Of a stretch of DNA of 64,000 bases, positions 1 to 11,421 are shown piece after piece. Each line of letters opens with the position of its first letter. The stretch's first letter is position 1. The stretch is from Pempheris klunzingeri (Eukaryota; Chordata; Actinopteri; Acropomatiformes; Pempheridae). The DNA lies in NCBI RefSeq assembly GCF_042242105.1, contig NC_092021.1:6932355-6996354 (forward strand), given 5' to 3'. The position numbers and the translations under genes were made by a program. The notes beneath the pieces are model-generated. The model was not told where the DNA came from, did not search any database, and saw only the letters and a program-made list of their open reading frames with translations.

Positions 1-179
1 AAGAGTTTGACCAGGACATCCAGGAAGCTTTGTTGCATGTCATCCCCTGTCGCTTTCTCCTCTGATTTCCTGCTGATTCTCTAATGAAGACTCAAAATGC
101 TCCGTCCGTCTTTGCGGAAAAAAAAAAAGAGCTTTATCAATTTTGGATTCGAGGGACAAATATATTTTCTCCCCCTTAG

Positions 180-3110
180 ACAAACTACTCAACAGACAGC
201 CTGGAGAGGAGGTGTCATCCCCTAGAGGAGGGATCAAACACGGGCTTCAAAGGCTCAACGGCCTTACTGGTTGAGCTGGAGGACAAGGTAGCTCAGGCAG
301 CTGCCAGCGTTCAGAACGCACAGAGTGAGGTAAGGGACAGTCTGCATATTCTGTTTGTCGTGAGGAGACGGACACAGTGAAAGTCTCTCCTTTTATCCCA
401 AGGTATCTTACATAGAAAACAGGATTGCTGCCCTGAACGCTGCCGGCATGCCAGTGGATAAAAGAAAAAAGGTAAGGACATTTCTTTGCTAGTCCAAACT
501 AGAGTTTCAGAATCAAAGCTGTTTAAAATCATTGTATGGAAATGCTCCACACAGTATAGAGTCAAACAAGTGCACACTGGAGTTATTTTTTGGAGGCAGA
601 GCTGTTCTGAAGGCAGATGTTATCCTGCTAGTTGACTCATTGGCTTAAGGACCTATGATATGACTCCCAGTTCCGTGGGCTGGCCCTCTGAGATTCAAAT
701 CAACCAATCAGATCATTTCTATCTCCTCAGCAGGTCTGTCTCTGATAAATGTTTCTATACTCCAAGGTGCCAAAAAAAGGCTCATAGGTCATATATTTTC
801 CCACATTCTCATTTTTATTTCGTTTCTGTTTGTTTCCCGCTTTGTTGTCTTCTAGTCTGCAATCCCGATCCAGGCAAGAAGACTTTCCCACAACTTTCCC
901 ACAAGTAAGAACTGACACTGCTGCCCTCGAGCGTGATCCCCAGGGCCTTACAGCCGACTCAAGACATTTTAACCTTGTTAAACTCAGAGAACACGATGAA
1001 CTCTTTTGTGAGCTGGTGAACACTGTGTGCCATTGTACTACAGCTTCAGTTTTCCCAGCTGCATGCCAGATACTCTAATTTTCTTCAGAATTATCACAGG
1101 CATATCGTCGAAGCTACTAAAATGGTAGAATATTTTGTGGCATTTTCAGGGTATTGAGTTATTTTAAACAGTTTGTGTTTGCCACTGAGGAGCTCTACTG
1201 GGGCACTACTGTGCTTTGATCACTGACCCCTGACCAGTAATTAAGAGCGGGCTGACTCTTTGTAATTCACTTTCCCAATGATAACATTATTTTTAGTCTC
1301 TTCTAAACCTCCAGTAAGCTTCCAGCTTTTAGGTTTGTAACAAAGTTAAACAAGAAAATCTCAATTTGACTTTACACGTTTAAAACAGAGAGCTGGCAGA
1401 ACATGGATGTACAATGCAGTTGCTGTATGTTTCCAGGCCAGGTGGACAGGTTTGCAAGGAACTCCCTCTACAGGGGCTCCCTGACACAGAGGAACCCCGT
1501 GGCCAAGCCCAAGACCAGGGCTACCTCTGCGGTATGACCCCTCTCTGTGGCGCTGGTGCAGTGAAGAGTTCACTTCCAATATTATATCATTACCATTTGG
1601 CAAAAAGTCTCATCTACATAAAAAAAAATATGAATTATAGCAAAAAGTTTGAACATGTGAGTCTGGATCAGAAATATTGAATGTTCAAGTTAAAGGGATA
1701 GACTGACATTTTTGGAAAATGTGCTTTTTCACTTTCTTGTCAAGAGTTGGATTAGAAAAAGCTTAGTACTGTGATGTTTATATGTTAAATAGCCAGAGCC
1801 AGGGCAAACAGGGCAAAACACTGAGCCTGGCTCTTCCTTAACAACCAATACATCCAACACGTATCTACACAAGTGAAAGTCCAACAAGTCACAAGCTAGA
1901 AATATTCCACCACGCGACGCCCCATTTGCCCCATAACTTTTTATATTTTACTCCAACCTATTAATCAGTGATTTCTTTTATGGGTGCTGGTTGGTGGATT
2001 ATGTTACCTTTTAACTGAGCCAAGCTAGCTGTTTCCCTCTGTTTCCAGTCTTTATGCTAAGCTAAGCTAATTGGCCGCTGGCTGTAGCCTTATATTTAAC
2101 AAATGGACGAAGGAGCAGCATTGATCTTCTTATCTCTTGGCAAGAAAGCAAATAAGTGTGTTTCCTTTAGAGTTTTTTCTTCCAAATGGATCTATTGTTG
2201 GAAACGAACTCTTAATTTACTGTTTCCGCTGTGCTTTGACTTCCTCTGCTGCTGGATCTCCTGGTGGCTGGCTGCTAATCAGGTTTTGTGATGGTTTGAA
2301 ATGATTTTATTGTATTATTTTCCTCTTCCGTTTCAATGGAATATGCAAATTCTATGCAATTCTTGCATTAACGCATACCATCTTTTTCTGGGTACTTGTA
2401 TTAATTACTATGCATTTAAACTAACAATATGTGCACACGCTTGGGTCTTTCTGCCAAAGGAACTGAGAGCCATTACAATGTGAAGCAGATGATGGAAAAG
2501 TAATGAGAATGAATAAGAATAAGACTTTTTTTCCTGTGATTTGAAATACCCTAATGCATTTTCTACTTATGAGGATCTAAAACACATGTGCTCGCATCAG
2601 ACAGATCAGAGAAGGGTTGTCATTGTTTTGACTGCCAAGATTTCTGCGATGTAAATACTGAAAGTTAATCATGAAGATTTAAGATAGCCATCTTCTCGTG
2701 TTCTTCTGTATCTTGTTAACAAAAAGAAATCCCCTCAGCAATGAATGAGATTAATAGTTTTATTCTCCTTTAACTATCACTGTCCACTCTCCATAGGCCT
2801 CTCTATCCACGGCTGCTATTTTAAGATGAAAGAAATTGTAGACATAGCCTGAGTAATCATTCACAACCTGCACTTCTCACATGATGATTTATAAATCATT
2901 ACCAGATGTACCAAGGGTAGCACACATCATGTACTTTGTGTTGTCTTTCCTTTTTGTCTAAATTGATATGAATGATTTCATAGTTAAATGTTAACTCAAT
3001 CAAAGCATTAAACGACTGATTATCTGATTATTAATATCACAGCCAATCAATTTCTGTCTCTCTCTGCCTCTCTGTTCTTGCAGAAGCCAGTAATGGCGCA
3101 GGGCTCCTGA
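180..3110 (+). CDS. mlph: Melanophilin (Slac2-a), C-terminal part, 3' end of gene
   Basis: Five coding exons, all with GT/AG borders and consistent phase: 180-329, 403-471, 856-904, 1437-1531 and 3084-3110 (stop TGA). The translation gives a coiled-coil stretch (VELEDKVAQAAASVQNAQSE, then VSYIENRIAALNAAGMPVDK), then SAIPIQARRLSHNFP, then SLYRGSLTQRNP, and ends KPVMAQGS. The SxYRGSLTQRNP block and the short K-P-V-containing tail are characteristic of the melanophilin C-terminus; MyRIP is the related alternative but fits less well. Melanophilin is the adaptor that binds Rab27a on melanosomes and myosin Va on actin; the C-terminal region seen here corresponds to the actin-binding part. The Rab-binding N-terminus lies upstream of the window. 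Bases 1-60 hold an open frame (EFDQDIQEALLH) that could be a further exon, but no convincing donor was seen. The neighbouring prlh and rab17 support the assignment. Confidence 0.88.
1692..2166. repeat. Teleost dispersed foldback-type element (mlph last intron)
   Basis: The element carries the block CTTTATGCTAAGCTAAGCTAA near 2050, which recurs at about 36950. Its left end (about 1714-1749, GGAAAATGTGCTTTTTCACT and following) is an imperfect inverted copy of its right end (about 2133-2165). That makes it a non-autonomous, terminal-inverted-repeat element. Degenerate relatives lie at about 8262-8400, 13296-13350 and 36885-37055. Confidence 0.6.
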
Positions 3111-4960
3111 GGAGGAGGCTGACCATTACGTGACGGACGACTTTCTCTTTTGACCATATATTTTCTGTCAGCAATACACTGAAATTTGGCTGGAATGAAA
3201 GAGATTCCCATTTAAACGTCACAGACTATCAGCTTGGAGTGTGCTGATTTATATTCTAAAATGTTTTTTTGTGATCTTGCTGTGTTCATTTCTTGAGTTA
3301 TATTCACACCATATTTATAGAGCGTGTGGGAGTTACGCATTATATGTGCTAACTTTTCTTCTCCCACGTATTAGATCATACTTACAAAATGCATACTGTA
3401 TATTACAAGTTAATGTTAGTGTACAAAGGCATTCACTCTGGCCATGGTTATCTGTAATCTGTAGTTATTTATGCCAGAATATGAAACAAAATGAAAGTGA
3501 ATTGTGAAGCAGTATATTACATGATGCTGTTTTGCTTGCGCTGGTCATCACCAGTTCATAATTGGTCATAAACAAAGTCGAATTGATTGTAAAATTTGAC
3601 TGATATCATCATCATACGTCAGTACAGCAAGTCTAATATGGTTAGTTAGAGGTATTGTGATGTATATAAGTCAAATCAATATAGACGCACAATATGCACA
3701 TTCCCTGTCTATTATGGCATAATATTAGAATATTAGAATATATTATACTCTATATAGTATATTTATGTCAATAAGCGCCTCAAAGACATTTGGTTTTTTT
3801 TTTTTTTTACTACTTCTGCTTAATTAGTATCTCTGTATCGACAACAGCTTCTTATTTATAAGGCCGTACAGCTGTATACTCTTGAATTTGAAAATACTCT
3901 TAGAAATAGGACAAGTCACATAAAGCCAAATGAATTTTATTTTTTCTTAAAAATTTGAAATACAAATGCGTGAACTATTTATTTTTCTTATTATCACCAA
4001 GGTCAGTTGATTTTAACATCACTTTTTTTTGAAGGTTTATGTGACTTGATTTGAAGATGAACTGCATTAATTGTGTTAAACTAAAGGAACCTCAGTTAAA
4101 GAGCAGAGAAACACACAAAGAGGGCAGGGCACAAAGAGCCATCATATATCAGATCCAATGGCCTTTGCTGTCACAGATTTTTCTTAAATTAGTTACTGAT
4201 TGTAGATTTTTGAAAATTGTATTCCATTTTATTCTGTCAAGCCTCAATTTAATTATATGTGTATTTCTATGCAGTAACATTATTATTTCACTAGTCTTAT
4301 TAAATTATTTACAAGCTGACTTGATACTGTCGTTATCTTTTTTTCTTTTTTTGTTTTGACCACTAATGTTGTTTGTGAGCCTAAATCTAACATCAAAACA
4401 TTATGTTACCACATGTGGGCTCATCACAGTCCTTTTCTTATATACTTCTAAATTTAGTTGCTGGTTTTTAAAGTCTTCACATGACTTCACGGCCCCGCTT
4501 CTTCTTTGAATCCACAGGGTGCTTTCCAGATCCTTAACACAAATATTCCAATAGAAAACATTTTCAAACCCATAATATGAATTGACTCACAATAAGTCAT
4601 TGTGTTTATAATCTGGTTTAGGTTTGTTAAAGCATTTGCATATTATATCATATTGGATATTTTTTTTTTTTACATTTTTAGTAGCAGATAACTCTGGGAA
4701 GTGAAGCACAAAAAGCTTAAAGATGTTGCCATAGTTCCACTACAATCAAACTCATAGTACCACTCTAAAGTTGGATTTTATTGTGGCATTGAACAGCACC
4801 CCCAAATCCAAAATCGTCTCACAGTTCATTGAGATTCATGGATTCAGTGGCGTACTGTTGTCATTTTCCAGGTCACCGCCGCAGTTGGCAGCTCCATGAC
4901 AAATCTTATATTATTCTTCAAAGGTGGGTGGCATCAGCACGTCAACACATTGCTGCCCCT
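3111..4960 (+). other. mlph 3' UTR and mlph-prlh intergenic stretch
   Basis: This is AT-rich sequence after the mlph stop codon. No further conserved reading frame was seen. The first part must be mlph 3' UTR, but I could not choose a single poly(A) signal; ATTAAA-type hexamers occur near 4298. The open frames here are AT-rich chance frames. Confidence 0.5.
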
Positions 4961-4970
4961 CCTGCTGCAG

Positions 4971-5215
4971 TATAAAGAAAATAACTGATAAGCTGAGACA
5001 GACGCACACAGATACCACAACCATTAATAACCAGAGCATCCACGTCACAGAGCTCACTCAGAGACATCACATCCCTTTGGGCTTCTGGTCTTACTACAGT
5101 ACTTCATTGAGGGGGTTGGGTTCACACCTGGAGGGAGAGAAGACTTTTCATTCCTGGGTTTCACTGGGAGTTTGGTTCAGCGCCTCAATTCATCCAACAA
5201 GAACTTTTCCAAACA
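4971..5215 (+). promoter_or_regulatory. prlh: Candidate prlh promoter and non-coding first exon
   Basis: A TATAAAG box at 4971-4977 follows a GC-richer stretch and an ACGTCA-like CRE half site (near 4939). About 240 bp downstream, 5211-5221 reads AAACA/GTAAGTA, a strong splice donor. The coding exon at 5824 is preceded by a clear acceptor (CTCCAG at 5808-5813), so a non-coding first exon of roughly 5000-5215 spliced to 5814 is the simplest model. It is inferred from signals only; no transcript was seen. Confidence 0.4.
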
Positions 5216-5357
5216 GTAAGTATTCATATTTGATCAGTATTCCTGTTTAAGTGAGTTGCAAAATCAGGTCAAAAATGATCTGGATCAGAAGTAACTGAAG
5301 TAATGAAAGTCCATTCAGACTGATGCAGACTACATAATGTCCTTTAGTCCTGATCCT

Positions 5358-5560
5358 TGTTCTGTCAGGTGATCCATCTATCTTTGCTAGTTTTTACTAC
5401 ATTCACTCAAGTAATTTATTGGAGAATTTCCTTTTTTTTTTTTTTTTTTTGTAACAATGTACTCCTACCTCACTACAATTCTGAGGCAAATGTTCTACTT
5501 TTTATTCCGCTACATTTATTTGATAACTTTAGTTATTTTACAGATTCAGTTTACAAAATC
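5358..5560. repeat. Dispersed teleost repeat, 'tacttctactccactacattt' family
   Basis: Sequence around 5470-5530 (CTCACTACAATTCTGAGGCA, later CCGCTACATTTATTTGATAA) is an old copy of the same family seen more clearly at 18787-18960. It lies between the putative first exon and the coding exon of prlh. A T-homopolymer (5430-5450) interrupts it. Confidence 0.5.
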
Positions 5561-5823
5561 TTACAACAAAAACAACAAAATTACAATTACAAAATATAAT
5601 CAGCAAATCAAATATATGGCACATTATTATAGGTTAAGATAAGGTGGAATTTCCGAGCTACCATTGGGCTTTTTGATGTTAATGTTTTCATACTTAAATA
5701 GCACTTCGGATGTAGTATTTCTGCGTTGTGAAGGAAAATATGTGAGTACTTCCTCCACCACTGATCCTGGGTTTGGATGTGACTGTTTCGATGTTTGTTT
5801 TTGTCGCTCCAGGTCGAGCCGCG

Positions 5824-6775
5824 ATGAAGGTGTGTGCAGTGCTCTGTGCTGTCTTTCTACTGCTGAATGAAGTCCTGAGTGGACCTCAGCGAGACGGTCC
5901 CATCATTATCCGAAGTAAGGACAGCCAATGACATAATTTTGCCTGTGTTACCCATTTATCTATGAAAAACAACAGCATTGGGGTTGCTGCAATTCAAAAA
6001 AGCATATGCAATTAATGAGTTACTGAAATAAATAAAATAAGATAATTAAAAATCAATAAAATATCTATTAATAATAATGATCGAGGTTATAAAAAATGAA
6101 GCCTATACATGTTACATACATGTTTGTATTTTTTTCAAATAATTATTTATCTAATTATTTGTTTCATGTTTTATTTCTTATTTATTATAATTTATTCAAT
6201 TTTAAACTCTTTGGATTTGCATACATTTACCCTATTCTTTTTTCACAGAGCAGTTCAGTCTTTGTGTTTTAAATGCTGTGAGAAAATATGCTTGGTTTTG
6301 TTTAGTTTGCTTTTATTACTTTTTGTGATATTGGTTCCTTTAAACTCATTTTCCTGTGGCTGTAAATTATCCCTCTGCCTATATTCTTTCAGCATACTAG
6401 CAGTGGGCCAAAATGTATGGCAATTTTAATTATTAATAACACTTTATGTAGCATACAGTATTATCATCATCATGTTTTAGATGTTGAATCATTGTTTGGT
6501 CCTTGCTAGGACTGCCATGTTGGTGTCGTAGAGCCAATTAATTTGATTTATAGGTGATAAAATGTGGGATTTGTCTCATCTTTTCATGTCCCGTCACCCT
6601 TTTGTGTTGTTTAGGTCCAGACATCGATGCCTTGTGGTATACAGGCAGAGGGATCAGACCAGTGGGGAGATTTGGTCGAAACGTTGCAAGAAGAAAAGAG
6701 CATCTGGCTTTCATCACAGCCAAAGTTTATAGACCAACAGCTGACAGTGACAGCAATGTTTGGATCACACAGTAA
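5824..6775 (+). CDS. prlh: Prolactin-releasing peptide precursor (RFamide neuropeptide)
   Basis: Two coding exons, 5824-5914 and 6615-6775, join in phase 1 to give 83 residues. Residues 1-19 are a hydrophobic signal peptide (MKVCAVLCAVFLLLNEVLS). Residues 31-50 form a 20-residue peptide that starts SPDIDALWY and ends GIRPVGRF, followed by Gly51-Arg52. The Gly is the amide donor and the Arg the cleavage site, so the mature product should be an RF-amide. A single Arg (residue 30) precedes the peptide, matching the PrRP20 form of mammals; the exon junction falls exactly there. The C-terminal heptapeptide IRPVGRF equals the mammalian one. A poly(A) signal AATAAA lies at 7020-7025, 245 bases after the stop. 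In mammals PrRP acts through PRLHR (GPR10) in appetite and stress control; in fish it also affects prolactin release. Its place between mlph and rab17 marks it as the ortholog of mammalian PRLH rather than the fish C-RFa paralog. Confidence 0.93.
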
Positions 6776-7019
6776 AAATGCTAAGGATGATTGAATATCC
6801 TCATTTCGCAATGTTCACATTGGTTTTGTTCATTTGTGCAGTTTAATTAAACGCTAAGTTAAAGGAGCTTTCTAACATAGCCTATTGCATTACGTATTTA
6901 CTGTAAACGTCATGTAAATCATTTGAGTTTTCCTCAAGAAAGTAAAAACGTGAGAAACAAAATCCATGAAAATGTATTGGAAAGGGTTTTGTAGTGAAAT
7001 CGAATTAACTACGTTAAAG

Positions 7020-7025
7020 AATAAA
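7020..7025 (+). terminator. prlh: Poly(A) signal of prlh
   Basis: Canonical AATAAA, 245 bases downstream of the prlh stop codon and the first such hexamer after it. Confidence 0.6.
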
Positions 7026-8845
7026 GTCAAAATGCAACCATATATGTTTGAATCTCTAACTTTTAAGAGGAACTTCCCAGTGTATATGGGTGAGGTGATG
7101 TGATGCAGCTCAACCTCGAGATTTAATACTGCGTTTTAGGATTGTTCCCCGTTAAGTTATAACTTCACTTAACGATCTTGAATTAAGTTACGGAGTTTCA
7201 CTGACGCAACTAACATAATTAATCTAATCCAAACCATCATTTTTTCCTCAACCTGCACACGTAGTTTCAAAAAACAAATGAAACACTGGCTTTTGGTTGA
7301 ACACACTCCCTCCCTACTTTATACTGCACCGCCTGACCCCCTGAACCTATCCAGTTGGTCTAGTTTGCCCCCACAAGCTCATATATGTGGGGGAGTTGTG
7401 GGATGACAGCTCTAATTCGGGAGCCTGATAACGATACAGTCAAAAAAAAAAAACTTTAAAATAATCTGAATGAAGAATCAAACAGTATTTAACCTCGCTC
7501 TGCATCTATTAAATAATTCATCACAGTCCTCTTCTCCCTTTGTTTTTTCTCAGTCTGGTTGAATTTATATCGCAGCAGTTGACTGAGCTCACTCAAGGGG
7601 TTTGTGAAAGATCTGCAAAATTTGAAACAGCAGTGCCGAAGGGTGTTTTTGATTCGCGAGATTTATGCACTCATAGCGACATCCAAATCACCTCTATTTC
7701 ATTATTACTGTCTTTCATCTACTCAGCGTGAGGTATTTCTTTGTTTCTGTGAAGCAACCAAAGCAAACAAGGACCAGCAGTCCTTCAGGCCTTACAGAAG
7801 CTTGGTTTCAATCAGCACAAAACGGCCTTGTTTCAGTGACAATTCATCATGGGAGACTTCAGCAATGTTTCAAATCATTAAGCCGTAAAAAGTCCACATC
7901 GGAGTCATCCTGCAGAGAAAAGTGTTGTGTGAACAGAGATCACATGGGAGAAAATTGTCTGACTGCAGGGAGGGAAAGTCACATTATATGGAGGCTTCAA
8001 ATGGCCAAATGCAAAGAGAAATACCATTGTATTTGACCTAATGTCACCTGAGTCTTTAAAGTCCTGATGTTTTCAAAGTGTCGGGATAGGATTTATATTA
8101 TTCACACTTCTGGTTGTTATTCAAAGTGAGCGTAATAAAAAGCACAGAATACTCTTTTACGGCACATATTTACAAATCATTATGCCAGAATAACAACTGC
8201 GACACTTCCTGGTCTGTGGACCACATACAGAAGAATCCATGCAGCTGTAAATATATTACTGGAGAGAAAAGAGTTCAATATTCTGGGAAATGCCTTAATT
8301 TCTTCTTAAGCCAAACGTATATGAACCTAATGTCTTAGTGTTAAGTACAGAGCTGGTATGGATCTGTTTAGCCTAGCTAAGCATAGAGACAGAACAGCTG
8401 CCTTTTTGACTTTCTGTCAAATCTCACAGGTATATTTTTCTGTCATTCCAATTCTTAATAACTTTGTCAATCTATTTGTTCCTTATGACATCATAATCAC
8501 TGTTTTCTGTTTCTGTTTTACTTTTTCCTTTTTAAATTACCAATGCATTGAGGTTCTGGGGGATCCCAGTAATAAACATCCAATATCTTCTGCAATTTTA
8601 AAGATTCTCAATATGATATCTCGGCATCTCGGAGCACAACAAATACATGCCTCGCCCATCCTGCTGGCTACTGCCTGAGTCTGTCACTGAGCAGCGGCTC
8701 TGACCCATTTTTTGACTTGACTTTTGAGACTCACATGCATGTACAGTCGTCCATGCAAAAAAAAAACAAAGGACAGAGAAGCTCAGATTTCAACACACAT
8801 AGAGTGATTGTGACTTCATTGTCTGCTCAGGTCACTCCACTGTAC

Positions 8846-8927
<82 letters not shown>

Positions 8928-9110
8928 AACAAAAACAAAAGGGTCTTAAAAAAAAAAAAAAGTTACGCAAGTAGACAAAACCAGAACAAGGCAAAATTGA
9001 ATCTGTTGTCGACAGCAGTGTAGGTGTCACACATCTCTATATAATAACCATCCTTTATGTTGCCAAGATACAAGTCCAATATATCATCATGAGAGTAACA
9101 CACATTACCA
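7026..9110. other. Intergenic stretch between prlh and LINE fragment
   Basis: No gene was recognised. Open frames at 7540-8036 look like chance frames: no conserved motif and no clear splice context. A degraded copy of the foldback family lies at about 8262-8400 (GCCTAGCTAAGCATAGAGACAG). The stretch also contains the CA/TA microsatellite listed separately. Confidence 0.5.
8850..8922. repeat. Compound (CA)n(TA)n microsatellite
   Basis: About 16 CA units (8850-8882) run directly into about 19 TA units (8883-8920). Purely a simple repeat; open frames on both strands here are artefacts of it. Confidence 0.95.
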
Positions 9111-9119
9111 TCCGTTCAG

Positions 9120-10076
9120 CCTATTCTTTTCTGTGCAATATTTCATCCATGAAAGGGCCCCATGTTTTCTGAAATATATTTAGTCTATTATTAATTTTAA
9201 AGATAGACTGTTCATAATTGGCTATTTTAGTCATTTCTCCCAACCACTCACTAAACGGTATTATCAGTTTTCCAGTGTCTAAGTACGATTCTGCACCCCG
9301 TGGAGAGGGCCAGCCTACACCACAGGGTCTGCTGGGCTATTAGTCCCTCCCCCCTTACACCTATTCCTAATATACAAAGTGCAGGGTTTTGCACAAATTT
9401 TGTACCCAGTACTTTGTTGACAAATCCTATTACATTCTTCCATAAATTCTGGGTCCATTGACAATCGTAAAAAATGTGTATTCAATTTCAATTCAATTCA
9501 ATTTTATTTGTATAGCCCAATATCACAACAGAGTGTCTCACAGTGCTTTACAAAGTTCACTGAAATAAACAAGTGTAAGCGAGCAAACAATCTAATAAAG
9601 AGTCCAGCAAGAGTGTGCCTTTACTCCTATGGCATCTCCAACATAAATCTGAGTGCCGCAGTTTTAATTTGGCCATCTTACATGGGGTCCAATAACATCT
9701 ATGAATAATTTTGTACATAATTAGTCTGGTCTGTATCTCCCTTGATATCTTATACCATGACCCTGTAATATCCTTCCATATCTCTTCAGTTATCCCCCCC
9801 CCCCCAAAACCTTCTTAAGGCCTGCAAGTCCTGGTGGGTGAGATTGTCTCATTAAGCTATAAAATGCAGATGCTGTTTTTTTGGTCAGCTGATTGTCCTG
9901 TATCATTCCCTGTATCAATGTTTGCTTTGTTAGGAGTATCCTCTTTTGCGTGGACAAAAAGCAACTTCTCAATTGGAGGTACTTCCAGAAATCTGTTTTA
10001 GGTATATGGTATTTAGTCATCATCTGTTCAAATGAGATGAATTTAGTTCCCTCCAAGACACACTTAGAGAACTTTT
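9120..10076 (-). mobile_element. L1-like LINE fragment, 3' part of ORF2
   Basis: Read on the - strand, 10056 to 9790 encodes KFISFEQMMTKYHIP.TDFWKYLQLR, and 9790 to about 9605 continues with WYKISREIQTRLIMYKIIH, then CYWTP and DLCWRC. This is the region downstream of the reverse transcriptase in ORF2 of L1/Tx1-type retrotransposons. From about 9478 down to 9125 it resumes with CQWTQNLWKNVIGFV, LGIGV and WGPFMDEILHRK. Stops and a frameshift break the frame, so it is a dead, 5'-truncated copy. A short unrelated insertion (9478-9595) splits it. Confidence 0.75.
9478..9595 (-). mobile_element. Short retroelement tail nested inside the LINE fragment
   Basis: On the - strand this reads GTGATATTGGGCTATACAAA then TAAAATTGAATTGAATTGAA. 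This is the familiar teleost non-LTR 3' end (…GGCGCTATATAAATAAAATTGAAT). A relative lies in the opposite orientation at 56866-57105. The reading frame of the surrounding LINE resumes on both sides, so this copy inserted later. Confidence 0.6.
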
Positions 10077-10079
10077 AAT

Positions 10080-11263
10080 AGATGGAGCTATGTATTGAGT
10101 TCATGATTGCCTAATTTAAAGCGTCACACACTGGGAGGGTAGGAGCACTCTGCCAGTCAGTTCGACAGTTCGAGACAGACACAGATGCTAAAATGTATTA
10201 AAGAAAATATTTTCATTGTACACAATATGCAAATCCATTGTAACTTGTCTAAAATGATAATATTCTCTTTTTTTCTTATGATTATGGCTCTAATGATATT
10301 TTGAGAGGAAATTTTGCTATCATGTTTGTTTCTTACGTTCCACAGGGATCCCAGTTGGTAGTCCTTGTATCCTAAATTTGTTGGTAGAATGAAGGTTAAA
10401 AAGCAGAAATGTAAAAACAACCATTTCTAATTTTAGGGCAGTTACGTTTTGAAGCTCTCTTGACAAAGAACAGTTCATCCATCAGCTCAGCATTTCTGGG
10501 CAACATCTCAAGCAGCAGTGCAGGTTGCCAGATACAGACAGTGGCCGCAGGTTTCAGTAGAGGTCTCCGCACAGGCACACCATTCAAAAAGCTAAAAGCC
10601 CCACTCGGAGATGCCAAGAACTTGTTCCAGCACAATCCCCTTAAAACCACTAACATTTGTCAGTTTACATTTCTGTTTCTGAATTGGTCAAACAAATAGG
10701 TCACAATGAGTCAGTTTCAGTACTTTTATTTATGACTATGACTATGACTCTGCCCACTCAGGTACAAAGGAAATCATTTCAGACTGCAGGATATTGTTGC
10801 ACAGTGGAAAAACTTTTAAAGTGTTGAGTTTTTCTTTTATTATCTTAATCGACTTTGCCAGGACCCTGTTGGGTAAGAAAAGAGTTTTTGTTTCTTCACT
10901 GCTGTTTGAACACAGGCACACAGAGGCAAGGCAGGAGACACCGAATGAGGGTAATTGGTATCAGTGAACATCTGGCATAGACAGAGACTGAGGGGGTTGA
11001 TCCTCAACCCACTGGGGAAAATCAGCACAACAAATGGAGCTGTTGCTGTGGTTAGATCCCTTTCGAGCAGGGCTGCAAGACACAAGCCAAAGACTTGTCC
11101 TGCATGAATGATTGTAAATAGCTTTTAGTCTCCAAGAAATATTAATGATAAGGTTAAACAACCTCAAAATATGGTCATGGCAATGCATATTGTAGGATGA
11201 TTGCAGTGTTGTGCGTTGGTTAGTAGAGTCAGGATTCAAAAAGGCACAGAACATATCAAGTCT
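10080..11263. other. Intergenic stretch downstream of rab17
   Basis: Nothing recognisable as a gene. An open frame at 10396-10656 on the - strand has no conserved motif. The right end is close to the rab17 poly(A) signal, so it marks the limit of that gene. Confidence 0.45.
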
Positions 11264-11269
11264 TTTATT
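11264..11269 (-). terminator. rab17: Poly(A) signal of rab17
   Basis: TTTATT on the + strand, AATAAA on the coding strand, 153 bases downstream of the rab17 stop codon. Confidence 0.6.
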
Positions 11270-11421
11270 TAGATATTCCTTCATTAGTCCCATGACGGGG
11301 AAATGTACTTATCTATAGCATATATAACAGCTATTATTATTATTATTATTATTATCATTCAGCTTTAAAATGATGGCAGAGAAACAAAGACAGGCAGCAA
11401 TGCAATCAACAGCCACAGAGT

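Noticed and set aside
10396..10699. Overlapping frames on both strands in the prlh-rab17 gap
   Set aside because: No domain or splice support. They are short and overlap each other, as expected by chance.
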